The notes: generated by a model from the sequence alone, not told the origin. A stretch of 64,000 bases of DNA from Mesorhizobium sp. C432A (GCF_030323145.1 NZ_CP100470.1:682001-746000), one strand, 5' to 3'; shown: positions 25,446-34,068, counted from the first letter of the stretch. Numbers and translations are program-made.

Positions 25446-26182
25446 GCGAAGCGCCGCAATCTCCCTGGCAGACGGCGAAAATCACCCGGATCGAAAAGCG
25501 GACGCCACGCGTTACCAGTTTCTTCTTCGCGCTGTCACGGCGATTCGCCTATCGCGCCGGACAGCATGTCGATGTCAGGCTGACCGCGCCTGACGGCTAC
25601 CAGGCACGCCGCTCCTACTCCATCGCCTCGGCGCCGGAGAGCGGCGCCACGATCGAGCTGGCGATCGAGAAGCTCGACGACGGTGAAGTCTCGCCCTTCT
25701 TCCACGACGTCGCCGCGGTCGGTGACGAGATCGAACTGCGCGGGCCGCTCGGCGGCCATTTCGTCTGGTCCGATGGGGATGGCGGGCCGCTGCTTCTGGT
25801 CGGCGGCGGCTCCGGCGTGGTGCCGCTGATGGCGATGGTGCGGCATCGAACCTTGCGCAAATCGGCGGTGCCGGTGGCGCTGATGTTTTCGGTGCGGGTC
25901 TGGGACGAGGTGATCTTCCGCGACGAGCTGATCGGTCTCGGTGACCGCCGCGACGGGTTCGAGCTGGTGCTGACGCTGACGCGCGAGGCCGTACGGCGCC
26001 CGTCCGACTATTCGAGGCGCATCGACACGGCAATGGTCATGCAGGCGCTCACGCGGCTGCCGCGGCCGCCGGCGCTCGCCTTCGTCTGCGGGTCGAACGC
26101 CTTCGTCTCGGCGGCTGCCCAGGCGCTGATCGACGCCGGCATATCAGCGGAAATCATCCGCACCGAGCGCTATGGCGTCTGA
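25442..26182 (+). CDS. FAD/NAD(P)-binding ferredoxin-reductase-like protein
   Basis: 246 aa. Flavin-binding RRSYSIASAP (about 60-69) and GPLGGHFVW, then the NAD(P) motif LLLVGGGSGVVPLMAM (about 118-133) and a final FVCGSN. No 2Fe-2S domain is attached. The start overlaps the Mo-oxidoreductase stop by 4 nt (ATGA), so the two act together. It probably passes electrons between NAD(P)H and the Mo protein. Confidence 0.85.
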   Translation: MSEAPQSPWQTAKITRIEKRTPRVTSFFFALSRRFAYRAGQHVDVRLTAPDGYQARRSYSIASAPESGATIELAIEKLDDGEVSPFFHDVAAVGDEIELRGPLGGHFVWSDGDGGPLLLVGGGSGVVPLMAMVRHRTLRKSAVPVALMFSVRVWDEVIFRDELIGLGDRRDGFELVLTLTREAVRRPSDYSRRIDTAMVMQALTRLPRPPALAFVCGSNAFVSAAAQALIDAGISAEIIRTERYGV

Positions 26183-26227
26183 GAGGGCCACAGTGGTTCA
26201 CCGTTTCATGGAAACAGCCACCCGCTC

Positions 26228-27693
26228 TCAGGTGGGTGAAAACCTTGCCGACAGCAATTGGAACGGCAGCGCGCCATAGGCGGCGACTTCGGCCTCATTG
26301 TCCCAGTTGCGGAACTGGCGCGATGGCCGTGCCTCGATCACCAGAGGCCGGCCGGTGTCGTCCACCGTTAGCTTGCCGCGAAAGCGCAGCACACGTCCGC
26401 CGCCGGCGCGGCTGATCACCATGGAACGCAGGCGGGCGACATGGCCGCCGCCGGCATTGATTTCCATCTCAATGCGGCGCCGGATTGGTGGAACGACGAT
26501 CCTGACGGTGACGTCCAGCACCATCGCTCCAGTCCTGTCCGGGCGCGGCAGGGTCTGGGAAAATGCAAACGGCGCCGACGTCGCTCTTGCCTTGCGCAAT
26601 GTCGGCCTGCCGCGCCAGACGGCGGGCGTCGGCTGCTGCAGGCGGCCCTTTTTGCGTTTGAGGCGCAACTGCTTGGCAAAGCCGCGCGACAGCCAAACGA
26701 GGCCGCCGAAATCGGTGCGCGGCTTGGCCTGCAGCACCGAGGACCGGCGCGACAGGCCGGCGCGGTCGGCCAACTCAATCGTCTTTGCAAGTTCGGCCTC
26801 CGGCACCGCAATGCCGATCTCCAGGCAGAGATAGGAGAGCGCCACCGCCGCGGCGACGGCGAGGCCCCGCTTGGCGATGATGTCGGCGAACACGCCCCAG
26901 TCGACTGCGCCACTCTCGATGGCGACCGCACAGTCGACCAGCCAGTCGCTGTGGGTGTGGGCATCGAGGCCGCCATGTGCGATGGCAAGCGCCATGCGGT
27001 CGGCCGGAGAGGGAACAAGCACGCGGACGCCATTGAAGTCGGCTGACAGCGCCCGCTGCCAGATCGCCAGATCATCTTCCGCGCTTTGCTGCGACCCGTC
27101 ATAAGCGAGCTGGTGCAGGTCGATGTCGCCGAAACTGCCCTTGAAAAAATTCATCGAACGCAAGGACGCCAGCCTGGTGCGCAGATATTGCGGACTGACG
27201 CCGGTGGCGATCTGCCAGTCGCGTTCGCTAAGCACATCGAAGGCGGCAATCATGGCCTGCGGGCGCACCAGTATGTCGATGTCATGCGCCACCCGGCCGC
27301 GCTGCGCCGACGCGTTGACGGCGATGCGGCTGGCGCCTTTGATAAGCATCACCGCGCAGCCGGCGTCGATCATGGCCTGTAGCGCCGGCTCGGCCTCGCG
27401 CGCAGCCAGTCGCGATTTGGTCCACAGCATCTTTTGCAGGCCGACAAGACGTGGATAGGCCGGATGCCCAGCGAGCTTGCGGCCGAACCTGTCGGAGATC
27501 GCGGCCAGCAGCCGATGCTCGCGGAAAGCAGCATGGTCGATATCGTTCTCGTCGAGCCAGCGCGCCGCATAGCCCCGGCCGCCTCTTCATCGGGGAGCAA
27601 TGCGGCCTTCAGCAACTGGTCGAGGCCGCCCGTGGGCCATGACCAACCATAGTCCGGAAACCGACGGCCGATACGGCGCATGGCATTGGCCAT
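26228..27693 (-). pseudogene. nucleotidyltransferase family protein (NTP_transf_5-like), frameshifted
   Basis: Two frames together encode one protein of about 487 aa. The N-terminal part starts at ATG 27693, overlapping the stop of the glycosyltransferase (TGATG), and reads GRRFPDYGWSWPTGGLDQLL ... DEEAA. Around 27573-27582, within a CCCCGGCC run, the frame shifts by one base and continues with WLDENDIDHAAFREHRLL and the catalytic core LIKGASR ... HDIDILVRP. Without the shift only the part from ATG 27430 (400 aa) is translated. The family transfers nucleotides to unknown acceptors and is often found beside PqqD- and HprK-like genes. A lost base, or a sequencing error, would explain it. Confidence 0.7.
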
Positions 27694-28370
27694 CAGTCGG
27701 CGCTCGCCTTTTTCGCTGCTCGCCTTTGCATGGCCAGCCTTACGACTTCGACATAACCGCGGTCGCGCACGGGGTCGCGTCCATAGGACATGCTGTCGGG
27801 CCGGATGCGGCGCAAGGTCAGGACATCGTCGAGCATGGCAAGCGCAAAGCCCGCCTCGCGGACACGGGCGATCCAGTCGACCATGTCGCCGCGACCGCCT
27901 TGCGGGTCGATGATCGGACCGACGGCCTCGGCTACCTCCCGGCGGATCATCATCGTCGTGCGCGACCAGCCCGCCACGGCCACGTCCTGTTGCACATCGG
28001 GCTTGTCATCGCGAAACGTCCGCCAGTGGGCAAAGACTCCTGCCGTCGCGGGAAACCGCTCGAAATGCTCCAGCTGCCTTTCGATCTTGGTCGGCAGCCA
28101 CAGATCGTCCGCATCGAGCGTGGCGACGAAGGGCGTCGCCAGCGCGGCGATGCCCCTGGTGGTGGCGCTGCCTGGTCCGGCATTGTCCTGGCGCAACACC
28201 TGCACCGGCATGCCCAGCGAATTGACCACCGCGACCGTATCGTCGGTCGAGCCGTCATCGACGACGATTATGGCGTCGGGCTGGACCGTCTGGGCCGCGA
28301 CCGATCGCAGCGTCTCGGCGATGGTGGCGGTCGCGTTGAAGGCCGGAATGACGACGCCGTAGCTGGCCAT
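27693..28370 (-). CDS. family-2 glycosyltransferase
   Basis: 225 aa from ATG 28370, which overlaps the previous stop in a TGATG; an ATG five codons earlier is possible. GT-A fold motifs: SYGVVIPAFNA at the start, IIVVDDGSTDDT (about 35-46), ATLDADDLWLP with the DxD metal site (about 88). It is shorter than and distinct from the two upstream glycosyltransferases. It uses a nucleotide sugar; the acceptor is unknown. Part of the PqqD/HprK operon and coupled to the nucleotidyltransferase. Confidence 0.85.
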   Translation of the reverse strand: MASYGVVIPAFNATATIAETLRSVAAQTVQPDAIIVVDDGSTDDTVAVVNSLGMPVQVLRQDNAGPGSATTRGIAALATPFVATLDADDLWLPTKIERQLEHFERFPATAGVFAHWRTFRDDKPDVQQDVAVAGWSRTTMMIRREVAEAVGPIIDPQGGRGDMVDWIARVREAGFALAMLDDVLTLRRIRPDSMSYGRDPVRDRGYVEVVRLAMQRRAAKKASAD

Positions 28371-29122
28371 CACAGGAAACGCCAATTCGCAAGTTCCTTG
28401 AAATCGAAGATGCCGTCGACAGGGTGCAAGGAGCGGTCGGCCTCGCGCCGTTTCATCGACTTGTAGACGGCGCGCATGAATTCGCGAAAAGGAACATCGG
28501 CCTGCCTGGTCATGTTGCCGGGATGGCGCCGGTAATAGAGCGCAACAGTGTCGGGCATCGTGAATTTCGGCCCGCTTTCGAAAGTGCGCAGCAGATAGTC
28601 GGTGTCCTCGGCCTGGTGGAAATCCTCGTCGAAGCTGCCGATGCGTTCGACCAACCGCCGGACGAAGATAGCGGGAGACAGGTGAATGCCGCGAACCGTC
28701 ATCGAGTGGCTGTCGGCTGTCGGCTCCAGCGTATCGTCATCTATGTCGTCGACCAGCGTCATGCGCGAATAGGTGAGCTCGAGGGTGGGGTCTGCGTCGA
28801 AACAGGCCAGATCCGCCTTGAAGCGGCCCGGCGGGGAAATGTCGTCGGAATCGAGAAACGATACCAGCCCGGTCTGCGGCAGCAATTGCCGCAAGCCCGC
28901 GTTGCGTGCCCGCGTCACCCCGGCATTCTGCTGCTGGAAAAGGCGAATGCACGGCGCCTCCGCGATCAGCGAGCGCACGACCGCCACCGAACTGTCGGTC
29001 GAACCGTCATCGATAACGATGATGTCGAGATCGGCGGCATCGCGCTGCCTCAGCAGCGAGCGCAGCGCCGAGCCGACATGGCGTTCGCGGTTGTAGACCG
29101 GCATGATCACGCTCAGCTTCAC
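28370..29122 (-). CDS. family-2 glycosyltransferase (tandem paralog A)
   Basis: 250 aa. MKLSVIMPVYNRERHVGSAL at the start, IIVIDDGSTDSSVAVV (about 34-49), SFLDSDDISPPGRF with the DxD site (about 88-101) and a late YYRRHPGN. It is a close paralog of the gene just upstream (29156-29899), with most of the first 130 residues alike, so a recent tandem duplication is likely. Soluble, cytoplasmic enzyme; donor and acceptor unknown. Confidence 0.85.
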   Translation of the reverse strand: MKLSVIMPVYNRERHVGSALRSLLRQRDAADLDIIVIDDGSTDSSVAVVRSLIAEAPCIRLFQQQNAGVTRARNAGLRQLLPQTGLVSFLDSDDISPPGRFKADLACFDADPTLELTYSRMTLVDDIDDDTLEPTADSHSMTVRGIHLSPAIFVRRLVERIGSFDEDFHQAEDTDYLLRTFESGPKFTMPDTVALYYRRHPGNMTRQADVPFREFMRAVYKSMKRREADRSLHPVDGIFDFKELANWRFL

Positions 29123-29155
29123 GCACGCATTCCAGGCTGTGATCTGTTCATTCTT

Positions 29156-29899
29156 TCACCACTCTGCCGGGCGCTTGATCTCGAAAAGCCCCTCGACCGG
29201 GCGCCGCGACGGATCGGCCTTGCGCCGCCGCAAGGATTTCTGAATTACACGTAGATATTCGCGCACCGCCACATCCCTTTGCTTGGTCAAATTGCCGGGG
29301 TGGCGCCGGTAGTATACCGCGACGGTGTCGGGAAAAATGTGCTTTGGGCTGGTTTCGAAAATGCGCAGCAGATAGTCGGCGTCTTCGCCCTGCCGGAACT
29401 CCTCGTCGAAAGCACCTGTACGGTCGATGAGTGCCCTGCGGAATATCCCGGCGCTAAGGCTGACGCCGCGCACGGTGGGACCTGCGCCGCCCCGTGCCGG
29501 CTGCAGGGTTTCGTCGTCCATGAGATCGACGCGCGTCATCAGCGAGTAGGTCAGCTCGAGCGCAGGGTCGGCCGCGAACAGGGGTAGGCCAGCCTTGAAT
29601 CGTCCAGCCGGCGAGACGTCGTCCGAATCCAGGAACGACACCAGTTCGGTTTGCGGCAGCAACTGCCTCAGCCCTGTGTTGCGCGCGTTGGCCACGCCCT
29701 GGTTTGCCTGCTGGAACAGGCGGATGCACGACGCTTCCCGCATGATGGCGCGGACTGCTTCAACGGAGCTGTCCGTCGAGCCGTCGTCGACAACGATGAT
29801 ATCGAGATCGGCATCGTCGCGTTGCCTGAGCAGGGACCGCAACGTCGAAACGACATAGATCTCCCGATTGTAGACCGGCACAATGATGCTCAACTTCAT
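29156..29899 (-). CDS. family-2 glycosyltransferase (tandem paralog B)
   Basis: 247 aa from ATG 29899, which overlaps the HprK-like stop by 4 nt (ATGA); the longer frame from 29977 lies inside that gene. Motifs are those of its paralog: MKLSIIVPVYNRE, IIVVDDGSTDSS, SFLDSDDVSPAGRF and YYRRHPGN. The tight coupling to the kinase-like gene suggests that the sugar transfer and the kinase act on one product. Confidence 0.85.
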   Translation of the reverse strand: MKLSIIVPVYNREIYVVSTLRSLLRQRDDADLDIIVVDDGSTDSSVEAVRAIMREASCIRLFQQANQGVANARNTGLRQLLPQTELVSFLDSDDVSPAGRFKAGLPLFAADPALELTYSLMTRVDLMDDETLQPARGGAGPTVRGVSLSAGIFRRALIDRTGAFDEEFRQGEDADYLLRIFETSPKHIFPDTVAVYYRRHPGNLTKQRDVAVREYLRVIQKSLRRRKADPSRRPVEGLFEIKRPAEW

Positions 29900-30945
29900 G
29901 CAGCGCCCCGAAGGACGAAATCCGCAATCGTGCCGGCGATCTCGCGCGGCTCGGTCCCCAGCGACAGCCGGTAGCATGGCAGATCGCGGGTAAGCTCGCT
30001 GAAAAAGCGAAAGCCCGCTTCCCGCTCGCCCGGCATCTGCACGATTCCTGACGGCGCCAAGGCGATCATGGCATCCTTGCGCGATATGGGCATGACCGAG
30101 CTTCTCGCACCTCCCCTGATATGGGGCACTATCAAAGCAATAATGTCCAGACTTGCAGGAGTTGGTCGAGGCGCGACCTCGTTGATGTGAAAGGCATGCT
30201 TGCCTTGCCAGTTCAGCGGTTGGTACGAATTTAGCCGACCCTCCAGCTTCAGCCGCTTGAAGCCCTCCGGATCCTGCTTGAGCGTGGCAAACAGCGGATA
30301 GGCCGTCACCCCCTCGGTCCGGTCGATCAGCACATAGTCGTCGCCGACGCTATCGAGCCCATTGAGCAGGCCGGCGACGACCGTTCCCGATTTGCCGGCA
30401 CCGCCGGAGCCCGCCAGCAGGACGCCCTTGCCATCGATGCCCAGCGTGCCGGCATGGGTGAGCCGCATGCCGCGCGCCGCATATTCCCAATGCAGGAAGG
30501 CGCGCAGCGGCGCCCCTTGTTCCCATGGCGGAAAGGCGTCGGCCGACATCATCAGCTGCGCCCCGACATGGCGTTGCGGATCATGGAACTGCCAAAAGTC
30601 GAGGTCATGATAGTAGCTGCCGCGCAATCCGGCCTCTTCCAGCCGGTTGGCAAAGGCATGATGGTTGTAATCGCCTCGGCCCCAGGTGGCCGGGGCGGGG
30701 ACGCCATCGATGGCCGGGTGGGCGACGAAAATGCGGCAGCCGTCAGATGCAGACGGATTTTCCGGGGCCGGTATGAAGGCATGGCTCATGGCTTCCGCCA
30801 GCGTGCCATGGTCGAGGTGGACACTCAGGTCCAGCCCCGGCAACCGCACGCTGGCGGTAACGGGATAGAAGGCGGCGGCGCTTTCCGCGGCCGCCAGCAC
30901 ATGGCGGGCATAATCCGGCAGGGTTTGCAGCGTGATCAAAGGCAT
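29896..30945 (-). CDS. HprK-related kinase-like P-loop protein
   Basis: 349 aa from ATG 30945. A longer start at 30993 is possible, but its extra residues come from an intergenic repeat. The core has a Walker A AGSGGAGKSG (about 178-187), then GDDYVLID (about 201-208), as in HPr kinase/phosphorylase and PEP-carboxykinase-like folds. There is no HPr gene nearby. Related HprK-like proteins travel with PqqD-like and nucleotidyltransferase genes; one (PadeK, from the paeninodin cluster) phosphorylates a lasso peptide. A peptide- or glycan-directed kinase is plausible; the target is unknown. Confidence 0.75.
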   Translation of the reverse strand: MPLITLQTLPDYARHVLAAAESAAAFYPVTASVRLPGLDLSVHLDHGTLAEAMSHAFIPAPENPSASDGCRIFVAHPAIDGVPAPATWGRGDYNHHAFANRLEEAGLRGSYYHDLDFWQFHDPQRHVGAQLMMSADAFPPWEQGAPLRAFLHWEYAARGMRLTHAGTLGIDGKGVLLAGSGGAGKSGTVVAGLLNGLDSVGDDYVLIDRTEGVTAYPLFATLKQDPEGFKRLKLEGRLNSYQPLNWQGKHAFHINEVAPRPTPASLDIIALIVPHIRGGARSSVMPISRKDAMIALAPSGIVQMPGEREAGFRFFSELTRDLPCYRLSLGTEPREIAGTIADFVLRGAA

Positions 30946-30988
30946 GTGTTCGTTGTTCCAGCGTCCAGAATTGCGCCGGGTCGCCTGA

Positions 30989-31090
30989 TGCATGTCGCTC
31001 GGGGTGGCCCCGGTTTTGAGACGACGACATGCATAAAATCAAAGATCTAAACCGCGTCGCCTGAGTCCGTTCAAACGCGACGCGCTTTAG
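30989..31090. repeat. palindromic intergenic repeat (copy 2, longer)
   Basis: The arms TGCATGTCG/CGACATGCA (30989-31033) match copy 1 at 15459-15505. They are followed by a second dyad, CTAAA-GCGTCGC ... CGACGCG-CTTTAG (31047-31090). The element lies between the PqqD-like and HprK-like genes and includes a tiny frame ATGCATAAAATCAAAG that is probably not a gene. Confidence 0.7.
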
Positions 31091-31098
31091 GGAAACGA

Positions 31099-31521
31099 TT
31101 ATGCCTGTTTCACCGCCGGCCAGCCGAGAGGTTCCTCGACCTCATGGATCGGGTCGACAATGATGAGATCGGCAAGGTCGTCGTGGACATCGACCTTGAG
31201 CGGCTCATTGCTGGCAGCAAGCGCAGACGACAGCTCGCCCGAAAGCGGTTGTGCCGGTGTTTCGGCTGGCGCAAGCAACCCGAAATCGAGCAGTCGGGCA
31301 ATGAAGCTTTCGAGGTCGGCCAGGCTTATTTTTGCGGCGCCCGCGGCAACTCCGACCAGCGCTTCAGTGGCGACGCCGGACGACAGAGCCTGCCAGACCC
31401 GGCTGCCGGAATCGGAAAAGCCGAAATACTTACCGTTCGAAAGATCGAGAACGACGGCTTCGCCATCGAATGATTCGAAAACGATGTCCTTGCTTGCGAC
31501 CCCATAGACCCGCTGTTGCAT
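31099..31521 (-). CDS. PqqD-like peptide-chaperone protein with C-terminal tail
   Basis: 140 aa. Residues about 10-85 follow the PqqD/RRE fold: VFESFDGEAVVLDLSNGKYFGFSDSG, SRVWQAL and the terminal helix LESFIARLLDFGLL. PqqD proteins and RiPP recognition elements bind leader peptides for modifying enzymes. Residues 86-140 are an extra acidic tail with DVHDDLADLIIVDPIHEVEE and GWPAVK that is not part of PqqD itself. It begins the operon with HprK-like, glycosyltransferase and nucleotidyltransferase genes. No separate precursor peptide was found, so its partner may be the tail or may lie elsewhere. Confidence 0.8.
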   Translation of the reverse strand: MQQRVYGVASKDIVFESFDGEAVVLDLSNGKYFGFSDSGSRVWQALSSGVATEALVGVAAGAAKISLADLESFIARLLDFGLLAPAETPAQPLSGELSSALAASNEPLKVDVHDDLADLIIVDPIHEVEEPLGWPAVKQA

Positions 31522-31682
31522 CGCTCTGTCCCCCGTTCCATGCGCCCATGAAGGGATGCGCCGATTTCACGGTCTGCCAGCCCTTCCTAAGTGCGTCTAA
31601 ATCACTCGGCCTATGCTTGGCAAGACAAAGACCCGCGAACACAACGCCTGCGTCGGCGACCGTTGCGGCGAAGTCGACCGGC

Positions 31683-32792
31683 TCAAGCCTCGATTTCGAG
31701 CGCCGACAACGGTTTCGAGCAGCAGGCAAGGATGAAACCGTCATCGATCTCGTGGTCGAGGATGCCGCCATTGTGGCTCATCTCGACTTCGCCGGAGACC
31801 TTCTTCACCTTGCAGGTGCCGCACAGGCCGAACTCGCAGGCGGCGGGAATCCGCACGCCCGAGCTGCGCGCGGTCTGCAGCACGGTCTGGCCGGCGACGC
31901 AGCCGGCATCGACCTCCGAAAGCGAGAAGCGGATCGGCGTCACGGCTTCGACAGGTGCAGCGATGCCGTCCTCGACCGGGGAGGCAAACGGCGCCGGAAT
32001 TTCCTCCATCACAGGCGCGGCAAAGCTCTCCTGATGGTATTTCGTCATGTCGAAGCCGGCGGCATCCAGCATGCCGCGCACGGCGCGCATGAACGGATCG
32101 GGGCCGCAGCAGAAGATTTCGCGCTCGCGGAAATCCGGAGCCAGCAAGGGCAGCCGGATCGCATCGATGCGCCCCATATGGCCGTACCAGCCTTCGCGGC
32201 TGGAACGTTCCTCGATCATGAAGCCGAGCGACAGGCCGGGCATATGGCCGCCGAGCAGTTCGAGTTCCTTGCGGAAGATGATCTCTTCGGCACGCCGCGC
32301 GCAGTTGACGAAACCGACATCGGTCCATGGCGCGCAGTCGTTCAGCCAGCGCAGCATCGACATCATCGGTGTCACGCCGGAGCCAGCCGAAATGAACAGA
32401 TATTTGGCCGCCGGGTGGCTGTGCAACGAGAAGTCGCCCGCCGGTCCATAGGCCTTGACGTGCGAGCCGGGCACCAGTTGGTCGAACATCCAGCGTGTGC
32501 CGATGCTGCCCGGTTGCGCCTTCACTGTCACCGCGATCGAAAACGGCCGCGATGGCGACGACGACAGCGTGTAGGTGCGCATCAGCGGCCCGTCCGGTGT
32601 CGGCAGTTCCAGCGTCAGGAACTGGCCCGGCTTGTAGCGGAACCAGGTCTGGTTGTCGGAGCGGAAGGTGAAGGTCTTGACGTCGGGCGCCTCGTCGCTG
32701 ACGCCGATCACTTCCAGCACCTGCAGCCTATCGTTCCACGGCGCCATCTGGTCGAGATGGCGATAGAGCCCAAGATCCGTCATCGCATTCAT
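31683..32792 (-). CDS. gbcB: glycine betaine monooxygenase, reductase subunit
   Basis: 369 aa from ATG 32792 (MNAMTDLG); an ATG three codons later is also possible. FAD-binding RTYTLSSSP (about 80), NAD(P) motif LFISAGSGVTPMMSML (about 143), FCCGPDPFMRAV, then a C-terminal plant-type 2Fe-2S domain with CEFGLCGTCKVKK and a last Cys in FILACCSKP. This is the reductase layout of Rieske demethylases. It passes electrons from NAD(P)H to GbcA, which lies directly upstream (28 nt). Stachydrine- or carnitine-type reductases are alternatives. Confidence 0.88.
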   Translation of the reverse strand: MNAMTDLGLYRHLDQMAPWNDRLQVLEVIGVSDEAPDVKTFTFRSDNQTWFRYKPGQFLTLELPTPDGPLMRTYTLSSSPSRPFSIAVTVKAQPGSIGTRWMFDQLVPGSHVKAYGPAGDFSLHSHPAAKYLFISAGSGVTPMMSMLRWLNDCAPWTDVGFVNCARRAEEIIFRKELELLGGHMPGLSLGFMIEERSSREGWYGHMGRIDAIRLPLLAPDFREREIFCCGPDPFMRAVRGMLDAAGFDMTKYHQESFAAPVMEEIPAPFASPVEDGIAAPVEAVTPIRFSLSEVDAGCVAGQTVLQTARSSGVRIPAACEFGLCGTCKVKKVSGEVEMSHNGGILDHEIDDGFILACCSKPLSALEIEA

Positions 32793-32820
32793 CCTCTGGT
32801 CCCTCTTCGCCTGCTCCAGC

Positions 32821-34068
32821 TCACGCGACGCTGCGCAGCGCCGGCCGGCCGCCTTCGGCAAGGCGCGGGCCGATGAAGGCCGCGTACCATTCGACGAACT
32901 GGATCACGCCGCCCTCGTGCAGCTCCGAATAGGGGCCGGGCTCATAGGCCGGCGACAGGATGCCGAAGGCGTTTTCCTCGACGATGCGGCGGTCCTGGTC
33001 GTTGGTCTCGGTCCAGACGTGGGTGAGCTCTTCAAGGTTGTAGTCGACGCCCTCGACCGCATCCTTGTGCACCAGCCACTTGGTCGTCACCGCGGTTTCG
33101 GTGGCGCTGATCGGCAGCACCCGGAAGGTGACCGCATGGTCGATCAGGATGTGGTTCCAGGTCGTCGGATAGTGGTAGTGCATCAAGGTGCCGATGCGGT
33201 CGGCGGCAACAGTGTCGGACAGGTCCTTCGTCACCGCGCGCTTTCCCGACATCGTGTAGCTGACGGCATCGCGCAGCAGCGGCGCGCGGGTGGCGCGGTA
33301 TTGCCCGGCCGGATCGATGCGGAACTTGCTCGGCAGGCCCGCCGCCTCGCATTTCGCCCAGTGCGCCAGCATCTCCGGATCGCTGTCGGCGCCCTGCACG
33401 CCGGTCACCGTCGGCGCTTCGGGGAATGTCTTGCACAGCTCCGGATGATTGCCGGCGCAGTGATAGCATTCGCGGTTGTTTTCCCAGACCAGCTTCCAGT
33501 TGCCCTTCTCGATGATGGTGCTCTCGAAGGCGACCTTGGCTTCATTCAGCCGGTGCGGCTTGAGGTAGGGCTCTATCATGGCGCGCATCGGCGCAAAGTC
33601 GGCAGGTTCTTTCGCCAGGCAGATGAAGATGTAGCCGCCGACGCTCTCGCAGGCGACGGGCTTCAGGCCGAACTGGCTCTTGTCGAAACCGTCGGCCATC
33701 TGGCGGGCAAACAGCAGCCGGCCGTCAAGCTCGTAGGTCCACTGGTGATAGGGGCAGACAAGCTTTGCCGCCATGCCCTTCTCAGTGTTGCAGACACGGC
33801 TGCCGCGATGGCGGCAGGAATTGTGAAAGGCGTTGATGTTGCCCTTCTGGTCGCGGACCAGCACCACCGGATAATCGCCGATCTGCACGGTGATATAGCT
33901 GCCGGGCTTCGGCAGTTCGCAATCATGGCCGATGAACAGCCAGTCGCGATACCAGATGAGCTCCATGTCGAGCTTGAAATAGTCCGGGTCGGTGTAGAAG
34001 GGCTGTTCCAGCGAAAAGCCTTGCTTGCGGCCGTTCAGGAGCCTCAGCATGTCGTTGCGCGTATCCAT
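32821..34068 (-). CDS. gbcA: glycine betaine monooxygenase, Rieske oxygenase subunit
   Basis: 415 aa from ATG 34068, which has GAGGAC 6 nt upstream. The Rieske centre is CRHRGSR ... CPYHQWTYELDGRLLFA (about 88-118); the mononuclear iron site is NRECYHCAGNHPE (about 203-215). The end (HKDAVEGVDY, TNDQDRRIVEENAFG, YEPGPYS) matches GbcA of Pseudomonas closely as I remember it. It removes a methyl group from glycine betaine, giving dimethylglycine and formaldehyde with oxygen. A cobalamin riboswitch ends 127 nt before its start. Carnitine or stachydrine oxygenase are less likely by sequence. Confidence 0.88.
   Translation of the reverse strand: MDTRNDMLRLLNGRKQGFSLEQPFYTDPDYFKLDMELIWYRDWLFIGHDCELPKPGSYITVQIGDYPVVLVRDQKGNINAFHNSCRHRGSRVCNTEKGMAAKLVCPYHQWTYELDGRLLFARQMADGFDKSQFGLKPVACESVGGYIFICLAKEPADFAPMRAMIEPYLKPHRLNEAKVAFESTIIEKGNWKLVWENNRECYHCAGNHPELCKTFPEAPTVTGVQGADSDPEMLAHWAKCEAAGLPSKFRIDPAGQYRATRAPLLRDAVSYTMSGKRAVTKDLSDTVAADRIGTLMHYHYPTTWNHILIDHAVTFRVLPISATETAVTTKWLVHKDAVEGVDYNLEELTHVWTETNDQDRRIVEENAFGILSPAYEPGPYSELHEGGVIQFVEWYAAFIGPRLAEGGRPALRSVA

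Noticed and set aside
29900..29977. longer start for the second glycosyltransferase
   Set aside because: The extra 26 residues lie within the HprK-like gene; the start at 29899 gives the family N-terminus and an ATGA coupling.
31029..31064. 11-codon gene MHKIKDLNRVA
   Set aside because: It is part of a dyad-rich intergenic repeat and has no ribosome site.
31430..31771. small precursor peptide gene for the PqqD system
   Set aside because: The frames across 31522-31682 have no good ribosome site and run into the PqqD gene in another frame; the composition looks random.
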